This document shows, in pieces, positions 39,601 through 51,500 of a DNA stretch of 64,000 nucleotides (position 1 is its first letter; the number at the start of each line of letters is the position of its first letter). A program made the translations under genes and the position numbers. Location of the stretch: assembly GCA_017562135.1 (NCBI GenBank), contig QEYB01001312.1, positions 744,001 through 808,000 of the forward strand, written 5' to 3'. The stretch is from Dipylidium caninum (Eukaryota > Platyhelminthes > Cestoda > Cyclophyllidea > Dipylidiidae). A model generated the notes under the pieces. It did no database searches, was not told the origin of the DNA, and was given only the letters and a program-made list of their open reading frames with translations.

Positions 39601-42600
39601 GCCAATAACACAGAAGGTCAGATTTGCCAATTTGTGAAACAGATTACTACTTCGTAAGTTATTAATTTAATGCTTGAGCAATCGTCGATATTCATGCTTT
39701 CTATTTTCGCGTCTTCATTTTATCAAATGAAGTTTTTTTTTACCATTAGTGTTTCCACTTACCCATGTCATGCGTATACTACGGATTGAAGTGTATTGGG
39801 TCAGCACTGAAATTTCCAAAACATGTCATTGTTTTGGAATTTAAATGCTCAATCGGTACCCTAGTTTACCGAAATGGTTCTCATCCACCCTATTTTCAAT
39901 CATGAGTTACGCGTCGCATGACTGGAAGCATCACGATTGGCTTTGGTGGTCTGAACGCCACGGTGACTCTTTTCCGCACTGGCACCATTTATGTATGAGG
40001 CGCAGCAGTCATAGAACTTACCTTCTTTCTCCTAAATTGCGAAACGTTAATTTCTGCACATGAATCGGGCTTCTGATTTCATGATCGCCCCCGGAAATTA
40101 AGTTACCACATAAATCATTAAAAGTAGTTGGATTTTGAAGAAATTTAATTGGAACCTGTATTATCTTCTGCTTTCCTGGTGAGAAATGTTATTTGCAATT
40201 AGGAGTGTTCTTTTCACCTTCATCTGAGAATACTGTTGTCAAATTTTGGCGATACTATTCATTGACTTTTGGGGAAAACTTTATCAAATCTTTCTTGCCA
40301 GCCTTTAATGAGTTATTCCTTATTGCGGTTGAGGTGTGTGCGCTAGTCGTGAATTCAATTAAACTCGCGCATCTTGAGGTGACGCAAAGGGTTTGGTAAG
40401 GTTTATAAATTGCCTCCGAATTTTTTAAAGAGTAATTTCTTTTTGCTTGGGAAACCTTTTCTATCGTATTATCTGGACGGGATGCTACGTTATACATCAT
40501 CATTTTCATTCAGCTATTTTAGTGTCCTTAGGTTTTTTTGCCGTTGGGATGCACTCTTGTTAGTCATATAACTGTAAAGGGCTTCCATTTTCCCAACTCT
40601 GCACTCGTGTTTGATCATCTTTGCTTGATTTTCCAATTTACGATGCGTTCAGCCTATTTAGACTATTTAGCGTATTTGCAGGAATATCTTTTTCGTAGAC
40701 GTGTGCATATTTACTTTTTTTGGAAGCGTTTTCTTCTTTTTCATCCAAGTGAAACTCTTTACCAAGGAGAAGCATAGCAAACAAAAGATTCCGCTGAAAA
40801 GAGCTTTGCACACGTGAATCCTTCCCTTAAGGAAGCTGCTTATGTTCTTGTCAAGCCTCTCGGAAGTGCAATTGCTGCCGTTATCCCATAAAGTCGAGAT
40901 GTGCTTGATGTCTATTCCTGAGTAATTAGGACGTTCTGATGAATTGGATCATGTGGATTCCGCTTATCCATCTCCTCTTCAGGGAAATCTCTTGCCTCAC
41001 TATGGGAACATGATGGCCCAATAATCGACTCGTGTGTTAATGCATTGCCACCACTTCGGCATGTAATTTTTATCAAATCGTCGAAGACCAGTTGACTGGT
41101 CTATCTGACGCATGCTCTATGATTTCTATTGACCAGACTCATCAGTGTCGGAGGTGGGGGGGCTTTCAACCTTTCGCTTCGGCTTTTCCCAATATCAACT
41201 GCCTCGGGCGGTGGTGCTAATCAAGGTGGGTAACGGTGGTAGTAGTTACACTTTAGAATGTGACACATCTTGACAGTTTATTTAGAGCGTGTGATCAAGA
41301 TGTGTTCAAATCTTCCTTTCGTGGTGATTTACACTAACCACTGCGTACGTTTCAAGTGGTTTCTGTGACTTCGATATACCGGGGTATCGACGATACTGAA
41401 CGTACTCCCATATCCACATTTTTTTGAATTCAAGTGGCCATCTGAAAGGTTAAAAGATGCTTTCGTGGGCATCTTTTGGGAAATATGATGAAATGAAGTA
41501 TTTTTGTCAATTTCCCTACTATATCATAGGTTAAGGTGGACTTCAAACCACTTTGAGTCTTTGGGTGCTTCTGGAGAAAATAAAAAAACTTTTTTGCATT
41601 GGGATTTGCAGTTTCTCGCCTCATCTCCTGACCCCTTAACTTATGGCATTTAGAACGTTTCGACCTAGAAGGATTAAATTGTTTGACTGAAACATCGTGA
41701 TTGTTTCTCTGATAGGCAAAACCACTAAATATGCGCTCACTCGCTGTCAACGCTGATATTGCCATCGACACTTCGTTGGTGCAGCCTCGACATAAACATG
41801 GTGTCCCAATGAGTATCGGGACACATTGCATCTTGTACCATTGGAACGACATTGACGTTCATAGTCTACTGGTAGACCAAAAAGCAGCATGACTTATAGC
41901 ATTCTCAAAAGGGTTAACTACAACACACTTCGCCTTCATCCCCTTTAGGTATACACCATGGCTGCAGGTGTACAATTTCTGCATGTGTATCTGGCTCATC
42001 AACTTCTTTATCGCTCTGAACCAGATGACTCTGGCTACTACCTTCGCCAAGTTCTACTTTTCCTCGCAAAACCAGCACCTCCGTCGGAGTCTGTTGAATT
42101 TTTGTGGTTTCGGAGTACTATTAACTGCCACTTTCAGTGCGCTTACATACCACATGGGTTCCCTGGCTCTCGGCTCCCTTCTCATTACTCTCCTTTGGCT
42201 ACTGCGGGCTATTCTGCTTCGATTAGAGCGAAAGCTTAAGACCGCCAATAATGCGCTAGCCAAATTTTTCCTCCGCTGTCTTTTGTTGCTGCTTCTGGTG
42301 TTTGGAAAAATTCCTTCGCTTTCTTAATAAGAATGCCTACATCGTGGTAAGTGCCAGCTATTTGTGCTCAGTTTCACTAAATCGGCTTAAATTCCAAGCA
42401 AATTTTGTTTCTTTTTACCACTAGTTCGCAGATTATTCCGAGTCCTTTTTGTTCTCTTGTCGTAGTAACTAGATTTTTAGCATTTTCTTGCTTTTCGCTA
42501 TAGCGCCTCTCTTTCCGAGTGGTTAGTTAAGTATAAGCTTATTTTCACAAAATTCGGGAAGCGGGAGTCTCCGCCTTCCTTAGCGGGATCTTCTTCCATA

Positions 42601-45600
42601 TATTTGCCGTGTTTAATGGTCTGAGAACTTCCTTAAAACCATTTTTAAGCATGAATTTTACCTGATTCTATAGGCGCCCATTTACTTATATCTTCGCTTT
42701 CCTAAAGCGTTTATGAAGTGTCAGACAATGTGTCTTTCTGTTGATTCACGAATCACCTGTTTCCAAAATTGCCATACTCGAAAGTCCCATTCACCGGTAT
42801 AGGCTAAAATCTGCTGTGAATCGGCTTCCTTTGAACAACCTCTGTCCTTCGTTTAGGGTGCTGAACATTCTTTAAGACACTTGCTTTAGAAATAGAATAT
42901 TACTTTTCTGTCGATATCACTTTTACAGTGTTGAAAAGTTTTCAGACCGTCCTGCATAAACATCCTTTCGGTCATCACTTGCTTTTTCATACCTCGTACT
43001 GCATTATTTTTGTTGGACCCTTTTGTCAAAATCTTGGTTTTAATACATCCGTTGTTTGCTTATGCGCGCTATATTGTCACACACTGTTGGTCTGGCTTTG
43101 TGTGCATCTCCTCTAATTCTTGGATTTCGCTGTACCTTGTTTTTAATGACTCATCGTCAGCTTTTTTTCTTAGCTTCTACAAGGAATCTTCCGACAGGTG
43201 ACACCCACCTCTCGGAAGTTTTGTTCTAGCTGCATACTTTGAATTATATTACCGCCTAGACATCCTTCTGCACGGCGTCAATTAATCGGGTAAACTAACA
43301 ACTGACTCCGTTCTCGCATATTGTGTTTGAGACGTTTGTCACGAACCACAACTCTCATGCCTCATATTTGTGAGACGTCATCTAGCTAGTTCAGTGGGTA
43401 AATGTATTGCAAGCAAACATGTGTGAGGGCACTAGGTTATACTACAAGTATTGCCTTGATAGCTTGCAATAAAGTTGGCCCTCCTCTTTGCTTACATTTG
43501 CTCTTTACAGGCTACGCTCTTTCCTCTTTCTCTTGTCCAATATTGCATTTCATGCTTGTTATTACTTTTTATTACCAATTGGATGCTTTCATTTCTGACC
43601 ATTTATTAGCTTCTGTCTGGTCCATATCCTCTAAATTCTCAGCTCTTTCCCCTTCCGATCTCTCCCATCCGTGCATATCTCAAAAATGCATGAATTCGAG
43701 TTTCCCATATGCTCTATAACCACTTGAAGGAATTTCACTGTCGTGACTAACATTCAGTTGAAAGACACCATCATTTTGTCGCTTTTGCGGTCACGTTCCC
43801 CTTCTCCGAGTTTTTCCTATTCCCCCTTTCGTATGGGATTAATTTTAGGCTTTCACCTCTTTTGAAAAGGTGTGCCTCCAACTTTTTATGCCTGAAAGAT
43901 GTTCTAGAACCTTCTTTGTCACGGAGGAAGCGGGAAGTTATTTATTAATTTTTTTTAAGCTTTTCAACTATCAGGCCTCTTCGGCGTATAAGTCTGGCGT
44001 CTCCTGTTTCCTGACATTCTTCTACTCAGACAGCCTCAGTAGCAGTCTCTACGGACGTCTTTCGCTTCATTTTCTAATGAACAGCTTCCGATACTCTCTG
44101 CATCTGTCCGACGCACTTTACTGCGACATGTTCATGATCCGGCTTAACATTACATAAACAATTCGTCGGTTCTCTCCTCAGCGCTAGATACTTTAACATC
44201 TTCCGCTTCACGTCAGTTTGTATTGGCCGCCCTTTTACTTCATCTATCTCCTACTCTGTGATTGATTTTGGAGAAATTTCTGATTCGTGCTCTATTGCAT
44301 TACATTGACAATTCTTGTATGGACTTGGGGTTACACTTTTCTGCATACGGAAAAGAAATATTAACTTTACGGGGCCGCTTGGGGGTGGAGTTTGAGTGGT
44401 GGCGGTGGCGGTGGCGGTGAATTGCTGGGCGACAACTGAAGACATGTTCATCCGACTCGGGTATGCATAATATGTCACCCGCTACTCGTTCACATGGGCA
44501 ACAACTCATTCAGCAAGCAAGTGTCTGGTGAAATGGCGTTTCTCACTCCGCGGGGAATCTATTGAATTGCCCGCTAATTGTTTACTCGGCGTCTGACATT
44601 GCAGCGATGCAGCTCACCTCGACTTTTTCACCTTCGATGGCGATTTTCCCACTTGATGCAGGCGTAAACCGATAGTTTTATCTCGTCATCAAGCATGATT
44701 AGCATTGCTGAAGTGCAATCAATCTCTGTTGATTTTCATTAGCTGAAGGTAATTATTCTTCTATTTGGCAAAGAATAGAGGATTTCGTTGAAGGGGTTAC
44801 ATCTTGTTGCGGCAAGATTTCAGGCTTACTGAAGTTGGAAAATTTGGTCCCCCTCTTACAATTCAATCATAGGAGCTTATACGAAAATCACTTAAATTGA
44901 ATCTTTTTGAAATGGTATTATCAACAAGTAGTTTAATGTTTTATTTTGTCCTTATCTGTAGATGGCAATTCACGGACACGGTTTCTGCCGTTCTGCAAGG
45001 GACGCATTTGGACTCATTTTGCGGAATGTGGTCAGGCAAGTCTTACTAGTGTATTATTTGCATAAAAGAACCTACCATTGATAAACGATTTGCACATACT
45101 TCACTTTTACTGAGTCTACGGCACTTATTTCTCGCCCCCATTTTTCCAGAGTCTTCGTCATTGAAAAGATTACCGATTACGTCTTATTTGTTGGGAAATT
45201 GGCAGTCAGCGCTACCGCATGTAAGTATGGAACGAGAAATTCGGTTCCCTACAATTTCCTCTTTACTCCTTTCTGCGTTCTTGTCCCTTCAGCTTGTGTC
45301 GCTTATGTCTATCTGAGTGGCATCCTCTCCGATTGGCTGAACATTGGGCCAGAAAAGGGACTCCATCTTAGCTACATGATTGTGCCCATCTTGGTATGTC
45401 GACCCCTTCATTCGCTCTTATCGTGGAATACCCTGACCTGTCGGTGCTTAAATCCCCCCCACCCCACCCCACCCCCCCTTAAAAGTGCTCTTTGATGCCT
45501 CGGGCTGGAAGGGTTCGTTTTCATTGTCGAAACCTCACGATATTTGACAAACTCAGTGGCGCTAACGTGTGATTTTTCACGTTCTCCTTGACTATGTCAG

Positions 45601-46988
45601 AATGCATGCCTTGATTCGGTTTCGTAGTTTTACAAATTTCTCGATTCATCTTTTTCCTAGCCTGAATTTTACCTTTAAAAGGTGCGTCTCATTTCTATTA
45701 TACTCACGGGAGAGAGGATCAGAACACTGCCATTTACAAATGTGAATCGAGTAATGACTGTTTCCTTTATCCACCTTTTGTACTGTAAACTTAGCGTCTT
45801 TGCTTTAGTCCTCCTTTTTTGGCCAACCAAGCCAAACCGATTGGTGTAAAAATTCATTAATAGGCCTTCAAGGGGCGTCAAACCTGTTCCCTCTGGCAGT
45901 TAATGCCCTCAGCTATTCCGTCTACTAATCTTGTCATGTTGTCACTTGCTCCAGGTCATAGCTGCAGGCTCGTACCTAATCGCTGAGGCCTTTTTCTCGG
46001 TGTACGAAATGGGCGTCGACACCATCTTCATCTGCATTTGTAAGTTTTCTTCCACTAATATACTTTCGAAATGAAAACCTATAATTTTTTGAACGTTATT
46101 CCTTATCATTTCTGCTTCCGTTTAAAGCTGCAACACTTTGTAACATTTTTCGTGGAGTAATTTTTCCAAGGCTGCCATTTTTTTACTTTCCACTACTTTA
46201 TGTCCACTCACATGCCGGCCTGTCGAATTCTATTTGCACTGCTTGCCTCCTATGACAGTCTTTGGGAATAGACTCTGCCAAAGGAGGACCAAAATATCAC
46301 CTCATTTACGGTGGTTTGGGACCGTGTTGATAAGACGTATAACTGACTCCCTAGTTTAATCAGTCTCTCTGCTCTTACACCTTCGATTTGGCGGCCCTGC
46401 CTCCGATGGTTGTATGGGACAATCTATGTTGATGAGTTATCTCCTCTGGTGCATGACACGGGAAAGTGCAAGGCGACTGATGCGAGTAGAATGGCACTTC
46501 ACTACCTGCATCCCGCGAAAAAGTTCCCTTCTTCTCTCGTGTCGAGCTGTCACACGTCTTGCATATTGTCAATTTCATCTGAATTAGTTAGCCGCAGAGA
46601 AATACGGTGACTGTGGGTGACGCCCAAAAGCAGTTGTTTTGGGAAATAGAATTTGACATTCCGAAGACAATCTCTATTCGATTAAATACATTTTCTGAAA
46701 AAAAAACATGAGAAAATACTTTTTGGGAAGAACTCCCATTTATGCTATCCTCAGCTCCTTGCAAACTGTTCACTCTGACTTTTTGATGTCTGTCATCCGT
46801 ACCACTGCTGTCCACCCACCGGTGTGTTTTCATGTGTGGAGTGTTCATTGACCGCTTTCTCTGATGGTCATATTGTAGGTGAAGATCTAGAACTGAACGA
46901 TGGAAGCGCGGAGAAGCCGTACTTCATGAGCAAGTCGACTATGAAGATGTTGAATCAACTTAGCGTCGACCACAGTGCCTCTCAGTAG
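30667..46988 (+). CDS. SLC44 choline transporter-like protein (CTL), first exon unresolved, one apparent frameshift
   Basis: Exons: 30667-30793, 30830-30909, 31057-31137, 31283-31405, 32020-32080, 35079-35172, 35532-35615, 38169-38281, 38878-39000, 39087-39186, 39306-39525, 39601-39653, 41949-42346, 44962-45035, 45150-45220, 45293-45393, 45955-46039, 46879-46988. They encode about 698 residues if one extra base is ignored. Family motifs in order: RSCTDIVCGILF opening TM1, RIVFPKDSRGDVCG, WSWKVIL, YLRKKIALATCVISEASKAMG, LTYHMGSLALGSLLI, LNKNAYIV, IHGHGFCRSARDAFGLILRN, IEKITDYVLFVGK, and the C-terminal CEDLELNDGSAEKPYFMS. About ten membrane segments are spread over the exons. CTLs move choline (and for some members other organic cations) across plasma or mitochondrial membranes; the substrate here is inferred. 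The 5' end may lie upstream, because no in-frame ATG precedes the first motif. Confidence 0.92.
30794..30829 (+). other. 36-bp mini-intron in SLC44
   Basis: GTGAGT...TTTCAG, 36 bp, a multiple of three with no in-frame stop, so the frame reads through. Removing it fuses AVFS to YMLGDYRRIVFP, the normal spacing of the family after TM1; leaving it in adds 12 residues. Splicing is therefore inferred from signals and family spacing. Confidence 0.75.
32081..35078 (+). other. Large SLC44 intron (about 3.0 kb)
   Basis: T-rich in the sense direction. A minus-strand frame at 33403-33660 (85 codons) is the only open stretch of note; it has no recognised motif and no splice partner. Nothing else recognisable was found. 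Confidence 0.6.
35616..38168 (+). other. SLC44 intron (about 2.55 kb)
   Basis: Bounded by a GTGAGT donor and a CTTCTAG acceptor. The protein reads directly from WSWKVILT into CILLAAFV (TM2), so no exon is missing. Only short, motif-free open frames occur. Confidence 0.65.
39187..39305 (+). other. GC-AG intron in SLC44
   Basis: The donor is AA|GCAAGT and the acceptor is TTTTCAG|A. Only this GC donor joins the exons in phase and restores the family motif SEASKAMGYL; the nearby GT (39191) is in the wrong phase for either acceptor. Confidence 0.8.
39654..41948 (+). other. SLC44 intron (about 2.3 kb)
   Basis: Bounded by TC|GTAAGT and CCCTTTAG|G. The protein continues from the extracellular loop (FVKQITTS) to TM (YTPWLQVYNF). 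No recognisable element inside; the minus-strand frame at 41430-41852 shows no family motif. Confidence 0.65.
42306..42310 (+). other. A5 run carrying an apparent +1 frameshift in SLC44
   Basis: The frame reads FGK then IPSLS and stop. With one A fewer it reads FGK then FLRFLNKNAYIV, which matches the conserved CTL sequence with exactly the usual spacing from AKFFLRC. The donor at 42347 is also in phase only without the extra base. Confidence 0.85.
42347..44961 (+). other. SLC44 intron (about 2.6 kb)
   Basis: T-rich in the sense direction, with a (GGTGGC)3GGT tract at 44398-44418. The protein passes directly from LNKNAYIV to MAIHGHGF, so no exon is expected. Open frames at 43402-43719 and 43870-44157 are low-complexity products without motifs. 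Confidence 0.65.
44398..44418. repeat. (GGTGGC)3GGT hexanucleotide repeat
   Basis: A perfect short tandem repeat in an SLC44 intron, preceded by a GGGGGTGGAG stretch. G-rich on the plus strand. Confidence 0.85.
45036..45149 (+). other. Second GC-AG intron in SLC44
   Basis: The donor is AG|GCAAGT, the textbook GC-donor consensus, and the acceptor is TTTTTCCAG|A. Joining them gives NVVRVFVIEKITD, the family sequence. The nearby GT (45040) is out of phase. Confidence 0.82.
45454..45478. repeat. C7-A-C4-A-C4-A-C8 tract (G-quadruplex motif on the minus strand)
   Basis: Four C-runs separated by single A bases, 61 bases after an SLC44 exon. The complementary strand fits the strict G-quadruplex pattern with one-base loops; the sense strand could form an i-motif. 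Confidence 0.85.
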
Positions 46989-48569
46989 AAGTGCCTCTTA
47001 CACTCTTTCGCCACTTGAACTCCACTTCTTTTGTCGCCTCGATTGTGCCCCAATTTGCAGCTTTACATCTCGACGTTGAATTTACCCAAAAAGTTGACCA
47101 ACTGACTTCCTATTGACTATTATTCGACACGTTGGATGTGGTGACGGATGATAAAACACTTTTTCAAATCTATTGTTGCTTCACTTTAGTGTGGGAATTT
47201 TTTGTAACCCAAATTTGAGCGTTCAGATGCCGTCATGTGATAAAGGTGCCGATAATGCTTTCCAATCTCGAAGTGAGGCATTTAGCCCACACGAGTCACT
47301 GGCACAAAGACGTAGGGATGTTTCTCTTAAAGAAATTTACTTTTGGGACTAATGGGAAAATGGGAACGGAAGGTTCCTTTTGACAACCGTTGACCGCTCA
47401 GCCGCACATGATGTAATTCAGTAGGTGCGATGAGATTCTGCTTTGAATGTGAGGCAGCACGAGCCGAACGACCGGGTGACCCGCCTCTCTTTTACGAATT
47501 CCTGGGAGAATTGGAGCCTTTGAGCGGTGGCGGCTTGCATCAAGCCTGGTTGCGCTCCCCGGCCTGCGAGAGTTTTGGTATATCAAAAGTCCTTTCGAGA
47601 TTCCCGCTGCCGTGGAGACGGCACACCTATTCATCGCTAGTGCGTGGTGAGACTCACCGGCATTGAAGAGGGCACAGTGGGGCCCTGCGAGGCGCTGAGT
47701 GTGAGTCCAGTCATTGTGTGTGACGGCGTGACTCCGTCAGATGACTGAGTAACGCATGTGGCGGAGCTCGGCTCTGCCCCGCTCACCCTGAGGGCAGTTA
47801 TGGCGGGGGACGGGATCTCTGCTCCTCCAAGTTGTATCGTCTTAGTTCCACCGCAATGAAGGGCTCCATTGGTAAAATGGCAGGGAAGTGATTCCATTTA
47901 CGCTAGGGGTGGGGGATGGCGGCGGGGTTACTCGTTGTCCACGATTTCACACGGTTCTAATCACTGCAATGCTACATTCTCTGTACGGAAAATTCGAACA
48001 ACCTTTCGTGATGGGTTCTCAACGGCAGAAACCAGTGTTAAGGCGTCTTGAGCAAGATTGAAACATTTTGACGCTTTTCGCATTCGTATAAGCTCATCCT
48101 TCGCGGCCCCTCTCCGTCTTTTTCGGTGGACTAGCCTTCCAGCACCACATAGAAGCCCTTTTCTGAAGTCAACAACCCCTCCCCCTTCGCCGATTTCCAA
48201 GCTCACGCAGAGGATTTTGCTGCAGTGGCAGCGAGTAGAGCCATTACCCTCCCTCCCTTCCCGGCATGCAACTACGAGATGTAGCCGGCAAGTGCATCCA
48301 AACTCACACGTCCTTCAGGCCATTGCGGCAGACGATACGATGCTGTTGACACGTGATTGCTCCAGAACCCAGGAGAATCACCCAACTGTAGCGTTGGCAC
48401 ACACTAAGAGCCGTGCCAATTGGACCCTCCAGCAATGCTGCCCACACACCAGTTGCCTCGCATCTATCTCAATGAATGGGTGTTCCCAAGTCCAGCAAAC
48501 CGCCTTCGCATGCGTATATAAACATGAGCTCGGCGACACTCTCTAACAGGTGGCAAGACACCGACAACC
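46989..48569. other. Intergenic spacer between SLC44 and the coiled-coil gene
   Basis: It holds the SLC44 3' UTR (no canonical AATAAA; a GATAAA variant at 47150-47155 is possible) and the upstream region of the next gene. A plus-strand frame at 48058-48546 (162 codons) is Ser/Pro/His-rich, has no recognised motif, and ends just before the next gene's start; I do not call it a gene. GC content rises here compared with the SLC44 introns. Confidence 0.45.
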
Positions 48570-51500
48570 ATGAAGAGCTCCACGCATTGGTTTACGGGAA
48601 GGTCCTCCAAGAACAACAGCTCTCAAGCGGTAAGAAAGTGTGAGGAATCGTCTTTATGCTCATTTATGTCAAGCCATGCACATATGCCTGACCAATGTTT
48701 GCAAGTGTTACACTGCTATGCCTCGGTATTCCTCCCCTAATCCACCATACGCCCTTACAACTACTGGCACTCCAACGGTCGCTTTATGGCTCTTCGGAGC
48801 ACAATTGCTTTCCCATGGTTGATACGCGGGCAATTACCTGGACCTAAGTCTACAAGAAACAAATATGGCGCTAGACGGTGAAATGAAGACAAAAATTCAC
48901 GCTCTTTATCGCAATAGCCCGAACTCATGTGCGAACCCTGGCATGCAGCCACCACACACACTCTTTTTGGAACTGGACCACCGGTGCTGCACAGTAAAAC
49001 AAAAAATGGGAGAAGAGTTTTACACCGAGCTTTGATTTTAGCCCTTTAAATGATAAAATCATCATTAGTGGCTAACTTTCCCCGTTCTGTATTATGTTTC
49101 AAGGCCTTCCCTTAATGATATGAATTTAAAAAATATCTTGAGTAAGATGCTAAATCGAATAAGGGCTTTGTTAGTTCCACGCGAGTGATTGATGGTTTCA
49201 GCACATGTTCGCGTATGTTGGGATCTTATAAAATGGGTCGCTAATATAATACGTTATCCGCCAGAAGGAGGAGTCTCGTGGAAATGCCCCGGTGTATGCT
49301 AACTCCTCCAAGGCGAAAGAATCGCCCGATGGCCTCAGTTTGAGTGAGAAGGTGCAGGCTCTCGAGGCCGAGCTGGCCGCGAAGAATAAGGATTTGAAGG
49401 AAAAAAATAACACAATTAAGTGTCTTCAAGATTTTCGCGCCGGCATTGGACTTAGGTCATCCGCAGCCGGTGAGTGACCTGGTTCTCCTTGTTTCCACAA
49501 ATGACTCGATGTCACAAGAAATACATGGGACATAGTATCAAGTTTAATTTTGTTAAGAGAATATAGTTTTTAGTTGGACCATTGTAAGATTGTTATTTGT
49601 TTCCACTGACGAGAATTTGTCTGAGTTAGCGAACTTGCTCTGTGTCGTAACAAAAGTCAATTGTTGGCTCCTATGGCGCTTAGACTTCTACCACATACAA
49701 GACAAGGATTGCAAGCGATTGATCGAGGAGACTCAAGTACTGTATCGCGAGTTAGAAGAATTCAATGAGACAGTGAATTTCGACGACAAGCGCAAATACG
49801 AGCCTCCCGTACCTCCGACGGCGAAGCTAATGGTCTCCTCGAATATTCGAGACGTCGGGGACCCGATTGTACCTCGTCACTACCAACGCATCGCCAGTAA
49901 TTCCTCCGAAGGCCCTCCAGCTTCTGCCCAAGGCAACTCGAAGCTAGCCAACATCCGTTGGAATTGGGAGGAGCATAATCTCAAGGTTTGTACATACGTA
50001 ACTACTGATTCAATCAAATATCCAGGGAAAACACAAGTACTCGGTGCCCATAAGTGGCTAGTTGGGGATGTGTTAGTGAAGAATCAGTGTTAAAGTCTAA
50101 GGTACCTTGGAGGATGTCGCCCGTGTTTAGCGACACAGTTGTGTGTCCATCAGACGGGTTCATTGTATCGCCATTTATTGCCACTTTGGGATTATTGCAG
50201 GCAGCATGAAGCACTTTTGCCTATTCCTTGTTCGGCGGTGCGCCGAAGGGTTGGGGGAATTGTAGATCCTCCATGGGCTGTCACCGGAAGGCTACTGTTG
50301 TCACGAAGAATACTTCGTAGGAGAAAGGAAAATTGTGCAAAGCGTAGGTGAGCTTTCCCAAGTTTCTCGTGAATCGCAAAATGTTCTCGAAGGCCACAGA
50401 CGAGTTCACTAAGAAAAGAAGGAAGGCTTGACACCAAGAAGTGGTGGCGAGGACGGAAAAGTCCATGTACACTAAAAATCTCCATAGGTTGTTTGAGTTC
50501 ACCACTTCTGTTTCTATTCAATCGTCCTCGTTCAGCCAACAAGATCTCCCTGTCAGATCAGAAGTCCAAGGCCCGTAGAGACCAATTTTGTACTTCCAGG
50601 TTGACTAAGACGACGGAGACGACCTGAGAGTTTTGTCGGAATTGCTGTGATTTGCACTGGCCAGTCAATTTAGGAAAAGTTGTTTCCGGCCTCGGCGGCC
50701 AAGTGAAGCGATTGTCTCTATTAAGCGCAATCATGCGATTACCATGGTGTCTCGTGCTAAACAGATCATCGACTTGAACAACCGTCTCAAAGCCGCCTAC
50801 GACTACATTTTGGAGATGAGCCAGGCGAAGGGCACGGCGGACTCGAAGACCCCAAAGGGTCCCATCACCACGACTTCAGTGATGAAGACGGAAAGGACGC
50901 CGCAACAGGAGGCCGCTCAAGGACCCCCTCTGTGGTATGTGCCGCAGAAGGGTACGGTGAACGCGAAGCAGAAGAATATGCTCCTCTCGATGTTGGGGGA
51001 CGAGGATGATGAAGAGAGTGAGGAGGAGAATGTGTACCGCGCCTATCCTACCAAAGCCTTCGAATCTGTTGAGGAGGACGATTATGCCCCAACCTTGCTG
51101 CAGTCGAATAACTACGCTCCAGTCTATGAGGGCGGCGAAAAACCGGTAGGTGACGTGGTCTGCCTATCTTTCCACTGAGTCGTCAGAGAAGAGCGCAGAA
51201 GGCAGAAGGGGGTGGTGGAACCTGGTCCTGCCCCCATTCAAGTGGGTGAGCTCAACATCTGCTGGTCCAGAGACGCCTCCTCTCATAGCAGGCGTGTTTC
51301 ACTGTGCCGAAAGCTCCTGGGCCTTACTTTGAGAAAGTCCGCTGTGAACAAATTTCTCAGAGAGAGGCAGATGCTTCGTGAGCTGCTGCGAAGCAGTCTT
51401 GGACAAAAGAATCGCTCCACATTGCTGTAGTTGACCCGCCAGTTGCCTTACATTTAGTGGGACAAGGTGGCAGTGCCGGTGGGGCTCTGCTATAGTAGAG

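Noticed and set aside
41430..41852. Minus-strand frame of 140 codons inside an SLC44 intron
   Set aside because: No domain or transposase signature; a chance open frame is the simplest reading.
48058..48546. Plus-strand frame of 162 codons just before the coiled-coil gene
   Set aside because: Ser/Pro/Leu/His-rich with no motif, and it does not join in phase to the ATG exon at 48570; treated as upstream spacer.
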